The notes under the pieces were generated by a model. That model was given only the letters and a program-made list of their open reading frames with translations. It made no database searches and was not told where the DNA came from. A stretch of DNA of 64,000 nt from Mytilus edulis. Taxonomy: Eukaryota; Mollusca; Bivalvia; Mytilida; Mytilidae. Location: assembly GCF_963676685.1 (NCBI RefSeq), contig NC_092354.1, positions 35,868,193 through 35,932,192 of the forward strand, read 5' to 3'. Below, in pieces: positions 42,529 through 53,414 of this stretch. The stretch's first letter is position 1; every line of letters begins with the position of its first letter. The position numbers and the translations under genes were made by a program.

Positions 42529-43224
42529 ATGAGATATGTCGGTCTTGAGCCGTCCAAAAATAAAACAATTAGACGTAAACTACAATTTCACAATGTACTT
42601 GTGGAAGAAATTAAGGCTGTTGATCCCTGCTTTACCAAAAACATAGTAAATGGGAAGGTAACAAAACAATACAAAATGAAATCTATTACAAGTCAGGTTT
42701 TTGGTATCCGTAGGAGATCTCTCATGTCAACGTGTAAGAAAATGAAAAAAGTTTTACGTAAGAGACTTCCAGAAATACAAGAAGAAATTAAAACAGCAGT
42801 TTTAACCTTTTTAAACCGAAGGGACAACTCGTCTATAATGCGAAGGAAAGCAGATTATAAAACTGTTAGCGGTCAGCAAAAACAAAAGCACATTTTATCA
42901 GATCACATGAACAATCTGTTTCTCAAGTTTAGGTCAGAAAATTTAGATATAAAACTTTCTTATTCAAGATTTTGTAAATATAGTCCGATAAATTTCTCAT
43001 TAGTTTCCTATGCTACCCGTAACACATGCTTATGTATCAAGCACCAAAACATGGCTCTAAAATTACGCTTTCTTCATAAAATTGGTATAATTAATTGCGA
43101 CAGTCCTGATGCTTTTATGAAAGATGTTACAGACCACTTTGACGTAAACGATTTATTTCCGGCTGACAGTGGTCCATTTCAGTATTTCTTATGGCAAAAT
43201 AAGAACCCTTCTGAGGTAGTATGA
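42529..43224 (+). CDS. TE-like basic protein with TCLCxxH motif, unknown
   Basis: The frame is open from ~42439. The first ATG is at 42529 (MRYVGLEPSKNKTIRRKLQF), giving ~231 codons to TGA. It is Lys/Arg-rich through the first half (SMSTCKKMKKVLRKR-like). Then a conserved-looking block 'KHILSDHMNNLFLKFRSENL ... SYSRFCKYSPINFSLVSYAT ... RNTCLCIKHQNMALKLRFL', which I associate from memory with a repeated intronless family in bivalve genomes, probably a DNA-transposon ORF. The Cys/His set could bind zinc. It lacks any visible catalytic core, so it is likely C-terminally truncated. The exon at 43668-43991 may be its continuation. Confidence 0.5.
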   Translation: MRYVGLEPSKNKTIRRKLQFHNVLVEEIKAVDPCFTKNIVNGKVTKQYKMKSITSQVFGIRRRSLMSTCKKMKKVLRKRLPEIQEEIKTAVLTFLNRRDNSSIMRRKADYKTVSGQQKQKHILSDHMNNLFLKFRSENLDIKLSYSRFCKYSPINFSLVSYATRNTCLCIKHQNMALKLRFLHKIGIINCDSPDAFMKDVTDHFDVNDLFPADSGPFQYFLWQNKNPSEVV

Positions 43225-43667
43225 GATATTGACAGCTGGAACCCTAGAAAAATAATCGTTGGTACGGTCTTTTAAAAGAACCTTTGCAAAATTCCGGTTT
43301 CTTATAAACGATTCTGTCACAATTGCAGAATAATATATTATACTATCACATTATACTGTAAATTTGACAACTTTTATAATAATTGTATTTCATGTTACCT
43401 TAAATCGGTCATTTGAACAAGATAATTTTCTTATACGCATTGACAATTGTATAATAAGTAAAATTAAACCAACTCCGTTTATTGAAAATTTGCAACATTT
43501 TTCAACAAATTTTACCATTCTTTGGATAATTCAATCAGAATTTGTGGACGCTGACGAAACAGAATGTAGGATCACTATGTCTCGCTTTTTTGTATTCACT
43601 CAAAGGCTCAACAAAAATATTTTTTAAATGTATTTTAGTAAATAGTTTGTTATAAATTTTTGTTTAG

Positions 43668-43991
43668 CAAAAGCAGTGGGAAAAAACGATTAGATATGGA
43701 AAAATAGTAGTGAATGGTCTCCCCCTTGATGTTCTCCCCCAAACACCTATGTCAGATTATAGGGAGAAAAAAAATCAAAATGATTTTACAAATAAAGGAA
43801 ATTTAGGTAGAAATGCAAGTACAATTAGACATTTTAACTTTTATATCCATCCTGCATCACCGTCAATGGATGCCCTACCTCATGTAGTTGCTCGGGTAAG
43901 ACTGTTGATTGCAGATACAGATCTCTTACAAGTGCAGATACAGATCTCTTACGACAGTTCCATCTAATATACCGAGCTCAACAACTAGATT
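43668..43991 (+). pseudogene. exon broken by a 23-bp tandem duplication
   Basis: Acceptor AATTTTTGTTTAG, then QKQWEKTIRYGKIVVNGLPL ... TIRHFNFYIHPASPSMDALP, ending at a donor T|GTAAGT (43992). A 23-bp direct duplication (43911-43933 and 43934-43952+) shifts the frame. Only one copy would leave the frame open to the donor. It is probably part of the same TE-like gene as 42529-43224. Family unrecognised. Confidence 0.45.
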
Positions 43992-44939
43992 GTAAGTATT
44001 TATTTTCAAAAGTGTTTCTTAAACTAAAAACAACATACGATACGTATTTTAGTGCTCATGAACAATCTTTATTTCGATGTCCACAACAAACGTCAGAAAG
44101 TCTTTTCAATCAAATATTGTTGTGAGTCAAATCTGTTGATACTGTTGCAGTATAACTGAAGGATGTATATTCCCTCACTTTGCAATTATTAGTAACATTT
44201 TGGACATTTTAATGTCAATATTTTTAGTATTAACGTTAACAAAAAAGAAAAGAAAAGAACGACTGTATTTTGACGCTTTGTTGCCTTTATTTGTACTTGA
44301 CATTTTTGTCGTGAAAATAACTGTTCACGCGCAAAATATTCTAAACTTCAAAATATGATACCTGGACTAACAATGTATAAGATTGACGAGGCTAGGCAAT
44401 ATGCCTCTTTACATGCACTATGAACGAAAAGGCAAACAATTTCATCGTTCAATAATGGAACCAGAAAAGCTTGAGCATGCCTTAAAGTTTGTTTTTTTCC
44501 CACAGTTCATTAATTATCATTTCGAACCCGTGAACTTAAATTAGAAAATGGTGATAAAATAATGATTCCAAAAGGGAACTACAGACATGACATATAGTTC
44601 CAAATAAATGAAGTATCCTGCAACTATGCCTTGAGATGCCAAGAATTTTATGCGTCTCATGGAATCCCAGTTCTTCACATTCATTTGTGTAAACTTAGCA
44701 TAATGACTTTAAATACAATTTATGCCTGAGCTGCTCTGGTTAAGTTTTGTGTTTATGTTCTGATATTCTTTTGGAACTAAATATATTGCATCAATTAAAC
44801 TTCATCAATGGATGTGCCCTGGATAGTACTGAGCATTCACAAGTGATGACCTACATTTGAGATTAGGACTCTAGACTTAGTCATGTTTTGAGGTATTGTT
44901 TTTTTTTTCCTTCATTATTCTGCTGCTCGTGAGATCTGG
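43992..44939. other. no gene seen
   Basis: AT-rich flank. No feature recognised. Confidence 0.4.
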
Positions 44940-45368
44940 AAAGGACGCTGTTCAGATGAACGATGGTGAAGGTTGAACTGATGATCTGAGCTCTGGAAAT
45001 GATGATGGTCAGATGAACGATGGTGAAGGTTGTACTACTGATTTGAGCTCTGGAAATGATGGTGAAGGTTGTACTGCTGATTTGAGCTCTGGAAAAGACG
45101 ATGGTCAGATGTATGATGGTGAAGGTTGTACTACTGATTTGAGCTCTGGAAATGATGATGGTCAGATGAATGATGGCGAAGGTTGTACTGCTGATTTGAG
45201 CTCTGGAAATGATGATGGTCAGATGAATGATGATAAAGGTTGTACTGCTGATTTGAGCTCTGGAAATGATGATGGTGAAGGTTGTACTGCTGATTTGAGC
45301 TCTGGAAAAGACGATGGTCAGATGAATGATGGTGACGGTTGAACTGCTGATCTGAGATCTGTAAAGGA
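44940..45368 (+). repeat. 57-bp minisatellite, left part
   Basis: Units of 57 bp (DDGQMNDGEGCTADLSSGN when translated), with 39-bp short units also present. Because all unit lengths are multiples of three, frame +1 stays open over 45013-45342. The opposite strand is also open and His/Ser-rich. No start context, signal or homologue supports a protein, so I treat it as a minisatellite. It is interrupted by a SINE at 45381. Confidence 0.8.
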
Positions 45369-45380
45369 AAATTGTCCGAT

Positions 45381-45811
45381 TGATTGATTATTGGTTGCTT
45401 AACGTCCAGTGACAAGTATTTGATGCATATTCAGGACGAGAACAAGTTCACAATAAATACTATAGGTAGGTCTTGAAATAATAGAGGCCATCTGAGATGG
45501 TCGGGGAAATTTGGACTGCCACTGGAAAATGAGGGTATTTTGGATAAGGACAGACATTTTGCTTTGCAACAGGCCACCTACGGACCCATCAAAGAGTTGT
45601 TGCAAGGTTGCAAGGGTTCTTTACGTGCAAAGAGCGTGGCAGTCTCCTTACACGAGGCATCGGATTCAACGTCCCCAATCTGACCAGACGTGACTGCGAA
45701 CTTGATACATCCCGCACAGCCAAACGGACGCCCCACTTCGGCAAGCGTTTTACTGCCGGTCGGAAGAAGACCAAGTGACCATATTTCTATTCCCCAGTCA
45801 CCCTTGGGGTA
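45381..45811 (-). mobile_element. full-length SINE (family A) with 14-bp TSD
   Basis: Flanked by GAAAATTGTCCGAT at 45367-45380 and 45812-45825. Complete from the (GATT)n tail to CCCCAGTCACCCTTGGGG. The perfect 14-bp duplication shows a fairly recent insertion into the minisatellite. Confidence 0.95.
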
Positions 45812-45825
45812 GAAAATTGTCCGAT

Positions 45826-46050
45826 AAATAATGGTCAAATGAATAATGGTGAAGGTTGAACTGATGATCTGGGCTCTGGAAATGATAATGGTTAGATGAA
45901 TGATGGTGGAGGTGGTGCCGTTGATCTGAGCTCTTGAAATGACGATGGTCAGATGAATGACGAAGATTATAGTACTGATCAGAGCTCTGGAAAGGATAAT
46001 TGTCAGACGAGTGATGGTGGATGTGGTAATGTTGATCTGATATATTTTCT
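45826..46050 (+). repeat. 57-bp minisatellite, right part
   Basis: Continues the units of 44940-45368 ('GAACTGATGATCTGGGCTCT', 'GGTCAGATGAATGA') in a more diverged form, on the far side of the SINE. The original array was therefore continuous. Confidence 0.75.
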
Positions 46051-46134
46051 GTCATGTTAAGTTGTACGTATTGTCTCTACAGAATTCTGTTATGTAATTC
46101 CAATTGATTCGAATGCCGCACCCGGTATTTTTGT

Positions 46135-46290
46135 ATGAAAATGACGGAAAAAACCACCATTATTGAAAAACTAGGTTTAGAAAGTGTCAAACCTACTTTC
46201 GGGACAGAGAAGATTGACCTGAAGACATGCATGTCATTTAATGATACACATCTGATTAGATTAGGCGCAAACACAATGGGTGACAGATAG
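46135..46290 (+). CDS. short SAM-domain-like ORF
   Basis: ATG to TAG, 51 codons: IIEKLGLESVKPTFGTEKID, then LKTCMSFNDTHLIRLGANTM and GDR. The pattern 'LGLESxxxxFxxxxIDLxxxxxLxxxxLxxLGxxTMGDR' fits a SAM-like helical domain of the type found at the N-terminus of several bivalve TE-like proteins. The last helix is missing because a stop follows GDR, so it is truncated or continues by splicing. Confidence 0.45.
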   Translation: MKMTEKTTIIEKLGLESVKPTFGTEKIDLKTCMSFNDTHLIRLGANTMGDR

Positions 46291-46324
46291 TATTAGTTAT
46301 AACCAACAAATATATAATCATAAA

Positions 46325-46733
46325 GTTGATTGATTGATTGTTGGTTGCTTAACGTCCAGTGGCAAATATTTCATGCATATTCAGGACGAGAACAAGTTAA
46401 CAATAGGTAGGTTGTTGTAATAGAGGCCATCTAGGATAATGGTCGGGGAAATTTGGACTGCCACTTGAAAATGAGGGTATATTGGATAGGGACAGAAATT
46501 TTGCCTTGCATCAGGCCCCCTCAAAGAGTTGTTGCAAGGGTTCTTGACGTGCAAAGAGCGTGGCGCTCTCTTTACTCGAGGCATCGGATTTAACGTCCCC
46601 CTTCTGACCGGACGTGACTGCGAACTTGATACATCCCGTACAGCCAAACGGACGCCCCACTTCGGCAAGCGTTTTACTGCCGGTCGGGAGAATACCAAGT
46701 GACCATATTTCTATACCCCATTCACTCATGGGG
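46325..46733 (-). mobile_element. near-full-length SINE (family A) with 12-bp TSD
   Basis: Flanked by TATAATCATAAA at 46313-46324 and 46734-46745. Tail at the left, CCCCATTCACTCATGGGG at the right. A short internal deletion around CAGGCCCCCTC distinguishes it from the other copies. Confidence 0.95.
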
Positions 46734-46745
46734 TATAATCATAAA

Positions 46746-47382
46746 ATCCTAGCTCCTGTACAGCAGAAACAAACAATATCAATAGTGAACTTTGTATCGT
46801 CATAAATTACATCTTAAAATTTTAAGTACACTGATTGGACTGTTGAGTTACTATTTGAATAGTTAAATTTGCTATCAGTATCACGATATTTCCCTCAGTC
46901 AATGTTAAAATATATTTTTTAAATTACGTAGACTAAAATTCTGAGGACAAAGAAGTCAGTGGGTATTTTCACCTACGCCTTCACATATCTGAGCTTTTAA
47001 AGCTAAAGAGGGACATGGTTATTTACTGACCACAATGTTTTAACACCCTGACTGTTGATCACTGTTATCGTCGGCCAAGTTTCTTCCATTTGAGAATACT
47101 TTCTGATTACACCATGTGTGCTTTTATATCAGAAGAGTTCTATCAGAGGAGATACCAGAACTCAATTTTGTATATACGCCAGACGCGCGTTTCGTCTACA
47201 AAAGACTCATCAGTCAAAAAAGTTAACCAATTGATAGCTGGTGGCTTCGATTCAGACGAATAAATGCAAGTTTTGATTCTCCAAATAGAAAAAAAAACTT
47301 AGCGAAACGTATAATGATATAAATATAAATTTTTACATATTGGAACACTATACAAAATTGAAAATGTCTTCCTTTACAGACT
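46746..47382. other. dispersed repeat fragment, no gene
   Basis: Contains a reverse family-B block at 47165-47225 (GCCAGACGCGCGTTTCGTCT, AGACTCATCAGTCA). Otherwise featureless. Confidence 0.45.
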
Positions 47383-47672
47383 TATCGCAAACAGAAATTG
47401 TAGTGGTCACTCATTCGTGAGAAGGCTTCGCAGCAAATTCGGGACAACACCATTTCACAGATCTGTTGCTCAATCATCCAGGACAGAATGAGTCCAGACA
47501 TTTGATGGCCGTACGATGCCGACCCTTCACCTGGTACAGCAGTATGCCAGCAGATTATGTCAAATTTATAGGCTATAGGCAACAGAGAACATCACCATTT
47601 GCCGTTGTTCTATCGATAGGTGGGAACGATATTGATAACCCCAAGTTTTTCAGGAAATTCCATACAGTTTAA
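47383..47672 (+). pseudogene. SGNH-hydrolase-like domain relic
   Basis: In successive frames the plus strand reads VVVTHSFVRRLRSKFGTTPF (the block I position, with H-S-F-V-R-R) and later PFAVVLSIGGNDIDNPKFF (block III, GGND). This combination is the SGNH/GDSL-like module common in bivalve TE-associated proteins. Stops and at least two frameshifts separate the blocks. The block I Ser and the Asn/Asp of GGND are still recognisable. The DIRS-gag-like ORF begins 550 bp downstream on the same strand, perhaps from the same composite element. Confidence 0.5.
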
Positions 47673-48221
47673 TAGACTGTTCTATGACCAGATACCGTTT
47701 ATTGTTTACAAAAAGTCCAATAAAACAACATTTAAATTCCAACCACCATGTGCGAAGCCAGTGAAGTCGAGCACACCTTTTTGAATAGGTCCCGACATAC
47801 ATTTCTTTAAACCAATAAATTTGTTTCAAAGAAATCATTGCTAACACTGTATGCAATAATCCTATATATATGAAAAAGTTGTCTCCTAACAGAAACCACG
47901 CCCCATCGGTCATTATCATGTTAAAATCCATCAACGACCGGTTTTCTGGTCCGTTTTGTTCTGTTTATGACCGATGGAATTTATTACTGAAAAATAATGA
48001 ATATCATGTGACCCCTTTTTATTAATAAAGAGAAGCTTATTCTCAACCGATATGAAATAACAAATATTATAACACCCATTGTTTATCTTTGTACAACCAT
48101 ATTTCCGTATCAGCTTGAATTAGAATTTTGGAATTTCCGTTTCGGGGCCTTGTTAATTTGCTGTCGACTAGAAAGCAGGTGTTACACATATTAGTTAAAC
48201 TATTTAAAAGAAAAAGAAAAG
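47673..48221. other. no gene seen
   Basis: AT-rich spacer between the SGNH relic and the gag-like ORF. Confidence 0.4.
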
Positions 48222-48887
48222 ATGCCAAATAAGAGAACTGCAATAGGATCGCCCTCAAGGGCCATGGGAAAGAAGAGAAGAACGGCTAACAGAACAGGAG
48301 GACAGAAAGTGCAGAACGAAGAAATCCCCCAAAAGAAGGACGGAGCTGGCCGGAAAAGAACTGCCAAGAAAACACAAGGGGTCGGACACGTGGTGGCAGA
48401 AGGACCGGTGGAAACTACTGATTTCTCATCGGGTAATGAGTCGGAGGAGGGTGCACGAGCGTTCCCCGCTTTAAGGCACGACCCGTTACATCAAAACTTT
48501 GAAATTGAAAAAAATTCCATTGATTTCCCTCCGTCACAAGAATCTAGCATTCATGACACAGCGGGGGAACACGTGCCTTTTAAAATTAAGTCAAAAATTT
48601 GGGAGGGAAAGTTTATTGAGCTTCATTCTCTTTTGAGAACGATAAAAGCAATGGAAGAGGTGGACGAGGGCGGTTTGAAATTAAAAAGGGGGAAAGTTTG
48701 CATTGAAAAAAATCGTCGAGTGTTTATTTGTCCATACATGAATAGACTAGTATTCATGGTTTTTATGAGTGTCTACATTGAGAAATACAGCACACGGGCA
48801 CAGGAATTGTTAAAATATATGCGCGATATAAAATTAGCGGCAACGAGGTCAGAAAACTGGGCAATCTATGACAGCAATTTAGGCTAA
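48222..48887 (+). CDS. DIRS-type gag-like protein, 3' frameshifted
   Basis: ATG start, 221 codons. The basic N-terminus (RAMGKKRRTANRTGGQKVQN) is followed by an acidic Ser-rich linker. Then comes the conserved-looking block VPFKIKSKIWEGKFIELHSL and 'VFMSVYIEKYSTRAQELLKYMRDIKLAATR ... WAIYDSNLG'. I associate this block with the gag-like ORF of tyrosine-recombinase (DIRS/Ngaro-like) retrotransposons in bivalves. Beyond the stop, homology appears to continue in the +1 frame (FRLKIEKNPQ) and then back in the first frame (HGEYWLLHITSPI) to ~49018, so two compensating indels are present. No RT or recombinase is nearby. Confidence 0.5.
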   Translation: MPNKRTAIGSPSRAMGKKRRTANRTGGQKVQNEEIPQKKDGAGRKRTAKKTQGVGHVVAEGPVETTDFSSGNESEEGARAFPALRHDPLHQNFEIEKNSIDFPPSQESSIHDTAGEHVPFKIKSKIWEGKFIELHSLLRTIKAMEEVDEGGLKLKRGKVCIEKNRRVFICPYMNRLVFMVFMSVYIEKYSTRAQELLKYMRDIKLAATRSENWAIYDSNLG

Positions 48888-49189
48888 AAATAGAAAAGAA
48901 TCCCCAAGATATGTTATACACGGTGAATATTGGCTATTACACATCACATCTCCCATAGTACAAAACAGTGTGTCAGTGCAATCACAGGGTTATAGAACAA
49001 ATACACAATACCCGCTAATCTGATGATTATAAATTCTTAACTGTCAGTATTAATTATAAGCCAATTAAACTATAAAAGTGATAACGTATAATTTATTTAT
49101 TTATTAATGAAATGCACATTTATACCCCTGGGGGTTGAAGGCATATACAAACAATACAATACAATATACACAATAGAAAAATTAACATA

Positions 49190-51800
49190 TTAAACATCAT
49201 ATATAAAGTGGTAAAACAGTAATATGTATGCAGGCGTTGTGTCCACTCCCCTCAGTGCAAATGACTTTTTAATGAACGGAACAGTAAGCTGCATAATATC
49301 AAATGAAGATAGAATTAATTGTAATCTATCTGTTTCAGACAAATTAGAATATTCTGGACATATATTATTTATATCTTTTTCAAGCTGATTACGTAAAGAT
49401 TTATTAATTTTACATTTTAAGAAAAAGTGGGTTTCATCTTCAACCGCATTTACATTACAATGTTTACATATTCTATTTTCTCTTTGAATTCTTTTATATC
49501 TACCCCTCTCTATTTCCAAGAAATGGTCACTTACACGCATTTTACATAATAATTTTCTATTTTCAAAACTATTTTTAGAAATGTATTTGTCTATTTCATA
49601 TTTTGTTTTTATTTTACTGTACAAGAATATTTTACTGGTTTCATTAGTTAATTTTAATTTTTCAAAGAAAATATTTTCAAAGCTATCTTTAAGTTCTTTT
49701 TTAATATTTTTTGAGAATGAACTCTTCTCTTGTTTATAATTTATATCCTGAATTTTATTTATATCTAATTTATTTACATTGGCTATATTTTCTACATATG
49801 AAAACCATGAAAATATACCGTTAGTGCTAAGCCATTTAGATAAACAAAAAGCATCATATAATAAAGGGTTATTTTCATCACTAGAAATTCTTGCTAAGTA
49901 CTTCAATGATTGTACTTTAATGAAGACATCTATGGGATACTGAGCTAGTTCTGCTCTTGCAGCTATATTGACAGATTGTTTACTAAGCCCAAGTATATAT
50001 TTGCAAAATTTTAAATGTGTCTTCTCCACTTGGCTACTATCAATCATTGATAAAATATCAAATTTACTCATGTCTTTAATTTGAGCTCGTCTTTCAGCTC
50101 TTATTATTTTTTCATAAAAATCCATATACCAAATTTCAGAGTTATACATAAGAATAGGTTTAACTAGTGATTCGAACAATTTTTTGTATACTTTTATAGA
50201 CACATTTTCTAAAGGAGAAAGATACTTAAAAATAGAAAACAAAACTTTAGTACCTTTCTTAGCCAATTCAGTGTGTGATGAAGTCAATTTCCCAGATGCT
50301 TCAATTATATTTCCAAGATATTTATATTTTAAAACTTTTTCTAGTTTGTCACCATTTAAGTAAAAATCATATTTATTATATAAAATGTTTTTCTGTTGAA
50401 AGACCATTATTTTAGTTTTTTGTGTGTTTATTGTGAGCTGCCACTTATTACAATAAGAATTTAGTTTATTTATAGAGTTCTGTAAACCTTCAGGAGTTTC
50501 AGATAATAACAAAATGTCATCTGCAAACATAAGGCAGTTCATTGACATATTTTGCAGAGTCACTGGTTTACAACTTTCATCAAATATTTCTGGTAGATCA
50601 TTTATATAAACATTAAATAAGTTTGGACTCATATTATCCCCTTGTTTCACTCCTCTATCAATAGAGACATATTCAGATATATTCTCCTTTAATTTTACTG
50701 AAGCTTCAGTATTCTTATACATATTTTTTTATCAAATTGTAAAATTTTACACCAATTTTCTCATTTTTTGTTATTTTGTACAAAAGACCTAACCTCCACA
50801 CTGAATCAAATGCCTTTTTTAGGTCTACAAAACAACCATAAATCTTTTTCTTTTCATAATTTATATATTTATTAAACAGAGTCTTTACAATAAAGACACC
50901 ATCTGAAGTCCTTACTATTCTTCTTAAAGCCTAGTTGATGGTGACATATATTATTTTCAAATAAATTAAGTAATCTACAATTTATAACCATATTAAATAA
51001 TTTACTTGGACAGCTCATCAGAGAAATTCCTCTGTAGTTTGAAGGATCAAGATGATCCCCACTTTTAAATAATGGAATTATAAATGATTTATTCCAATTT
51101 TCAGGATATAGAGAGGTAGATAATATAAGGTTAAAATATTTAGCTATGGCTGTTAACATTACAGAACAACTATGTTTTATAATTTCATAACATATTTTAT
51201 CTGGTCCACAACTTTTCCCACTTTTTAATCTTTTAATTTGTGTTTTTATTTCAGATATATTTATTGGTGTATCACTTTCTTTTGATGTTAGCAACTTCTC
51301 TGTTTTGCATAATTCTTCAAAAATACTTTTCTCAAAATTTTTATCTATCTTTTCAGGTTTACACTGATTTTTAAAGTGATCTGCAAACTGACTTAAATCT
51401 AGCATGTTATCATCATTCTTGTCCTTATTAATTTTTATTGTTCTTAATAGTTTCCAAAATTCCTTGCTTTCATTTGGTGACATGTTGTCTAGTTTATTCA
51501 GAACATTGAGTTTAAATTCTCTTTTTTTAAGTTTAGAATAAAAAAAGTATTTCAGTCTTAAAGATTGATCAAAGGGAGATAACTTTAATTTTTTACTATA
51601 CAGATTAAAAGTACTTCTTAATGCAAAAAAATTTGAGTCTGTCCAGTTAGATATTCTTTTTCTTTTCCTTTTAAAATATCTTTTTCTTATACACTTATGT
51701 GATAAAGTTATATAAATGTCTGAAATTAAGTCTGTAGCTCTGTTCAGTCCATCTTGAGTATTTTCAAAGTTTGTTTGTTGAAAATTGTTTAATTCTTCAT
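49190..51800 (-). pseudogene. LINE reverse transcriptase and C-terminal zinc-type region
   Basis: Three frame segments: ~51800-50872 (MSPNESKEFWKLLRTIKIN ... NWNKSFIIPLFKSGDHLDPS, NYRGISLM), ~50915-50740 (GCFVDLKKAFDSVW, motif A) and 50722-49190 (GVKQGDNMSPNLFNVYINDL, then MFADDILLLSE with the FADD catalytic pair). The C-terminus carries RICKHCNVNAVEDETHFFLK C (C-x2-C...H-x4-C), a presumptive nucleic-acid-binding finger. The breaks are at ~50915 and in an A7 run at ~50727. Everything else reads open, which suggests recent loss of function. Confidence 0.8.
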
Positions 51801-52757
51801 ATATATATATTTTTCTTTAAGCTCATTCTCAAGCAAGAGTTTTGAAGTGTTTGTCCACTTGAATTCAAAATCTATTTTTTTATAAATATTATTTATATTT
51901 GGCAGTTTTCCATCACATTTTAAATGGGTAACAATTTGATTATGATCTGAAAAGTATGATGGAGTTTTAACTATAAAATAATTCACTGAGGAGAGTAGAC
52001 TTTCACTAGTTATTGCATAATCAACTACACTGCATCCTTTCATGCTAAAAAATGTCATATTTCCTAACAAATCTCCAATAAATCTCCCGTTTAGAATACG
52101 GAGTTGGGCAGAAACACAGAGGTCTAGTAAATCCCTCCCTTGTGGGTTTATGATTTTATATTGACTTTTTCTAGTCAGTTGAAAATCTGACTTGTAGTTA
52201 TCTGGTAAAATATGAGTCAAATTTATGTTGTTTTCATCATTTGCTACAAAATCAGAATAATTAGATACTCTTGAGTTAAAATCACCCATTAACAAAAAAT
52301 TTCCCTTGCTAGAAAGGAAACTTATTTCTGATTCCAAACCTTCATATTCATTATTGTAATGGGGGGAATTCTTTGGTGGAATATATATGCCACATATATA
52401 CAAATCATCTTGAAGTCCAAAAAATGACTTATCAAGTTTCATCCACAATCTATTCTGAGATTTGGTTACATTTTTTAGATAAGTAATTCCTTTTTCAAAC
52501 TTTTTCTTATAGTAAACAATAATACCCCCACTATTTCTTTTTGCTTTATTAGCTTTAGTTCTTTGCTTACAATAATAATTATATTCAGGTATTTGGACAT
52601 CAGGTTCTACCCCTTTCCAAGTTTCTATCAATATATTTATGTCATGGTTTATCAATTCCAAGAAATCAGGGTCTCTGTGTTTCTGTCCCAATCCATGAAC
52701 ATTCCAGCTAGATATAGAAATAGAATCTATAGATGAAAACATTTGTTTAGTTTTCAT
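51789..52757 (-). CDS. LINE AP-endonuclease domain (start of ORF2)
   Basis: ATG at 52755-52757 (MKTKQMFSSIDSISISSWNV). All APE-type motifs are seen: SWNVHG (Asn19), ILIETW (Glu45), YIPP (Tyr125), GDFNSR (Asp159, Asn161), VVDY (Asp246) and SDHNQ (Asp271, His272). It would nick target DNA to prime reverse transcription. The frame ends at a TAA just past a (TA)n run (~51795-51810). The same protein continues in the next frame, so the break is one small slippage indel. Confidence 0.8.
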   Translation of the reverse strand: MKTKQMFSSIDSISISSWNVHGLGQKHRDPDFLELINHDINILIETWKGVEPDVQIPEYNYYCKQRTKANKAKRNSGGIIVYYKKKFEKGITYLKNVTKSQNRLWMKLDKSFFGLQDDLYICGIYIPPKNSPHYNNEYEGLESEISFLSSKGNFLLMGDFNSRVSNYSDFVANDENNINLTHILPDNYKSDFQLTRKSQYKIINPQGRDLLDLCVSAQLRILNGRFIGDLLGNMTFFSMKGCSVVDYAITSESLLSSVNYFIVKTPSYFSDHNQIVTHLKCDGKLPNINNIYKKIDFEFKWTNTSKLLLENELKEKYIYMKN

Positions 52758-53414
52758 ATTTATTTATAAAACATTTAATTATGCAAGAAATTTCCCCATT
52801 CAAGAACATGTATATTAACTCATATGAAACTTAGTTTGAACATATTTATCTTTTTCTAAGATGCTTTAATTATAACAAAAAGTATATATTTTTAAAATAT
52901 ATATGTACCGGTATATATAATATACCCAAATCAAGATAAGCATTTTGTATCTATACACATTCCCTTATATACATGTATCTACATGTGTATATGATATATA
53001 AACACAAATACGTAGACGGTTTGACCTGTTAAAATTCCTTCATTAATATGGAATTTGTGTGTGTATAATATAAATATATTGAAAATAAATTCCATTTATC
53101 AAACCTCAAACAATGTTAAAGAAGTTAAAGTAATTCCAAAAATAGCGCTTTACTTTGTTGTTGTTTTATTTTATCATTACCTTTGAAACATAGACTTTTC
53201 TCTTTATTCTAAATAAACATGTAAGTTAATATTGGTTCATATTATGACTAGATGATAAAGTTATTGCCAATACACATGATTCTGAGGTCAATAACATTTT
53301 TATTTATTTTTCTGTTATATTTTCAAGTCCAAAATAGAAACTGTAAATAATGAGTTTAAATTTCATTAATTTCTATGTAGCTATAACATATAATAAAATA
53401 AAATATCTAACTAT

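Noticed and set aside
45131-45415. His/Ser/Gln-rich minus-strand ORF
   Set aside because: Antisense of the 57-bp minisatellite; its openness follows from unit lengths being multiples of three.
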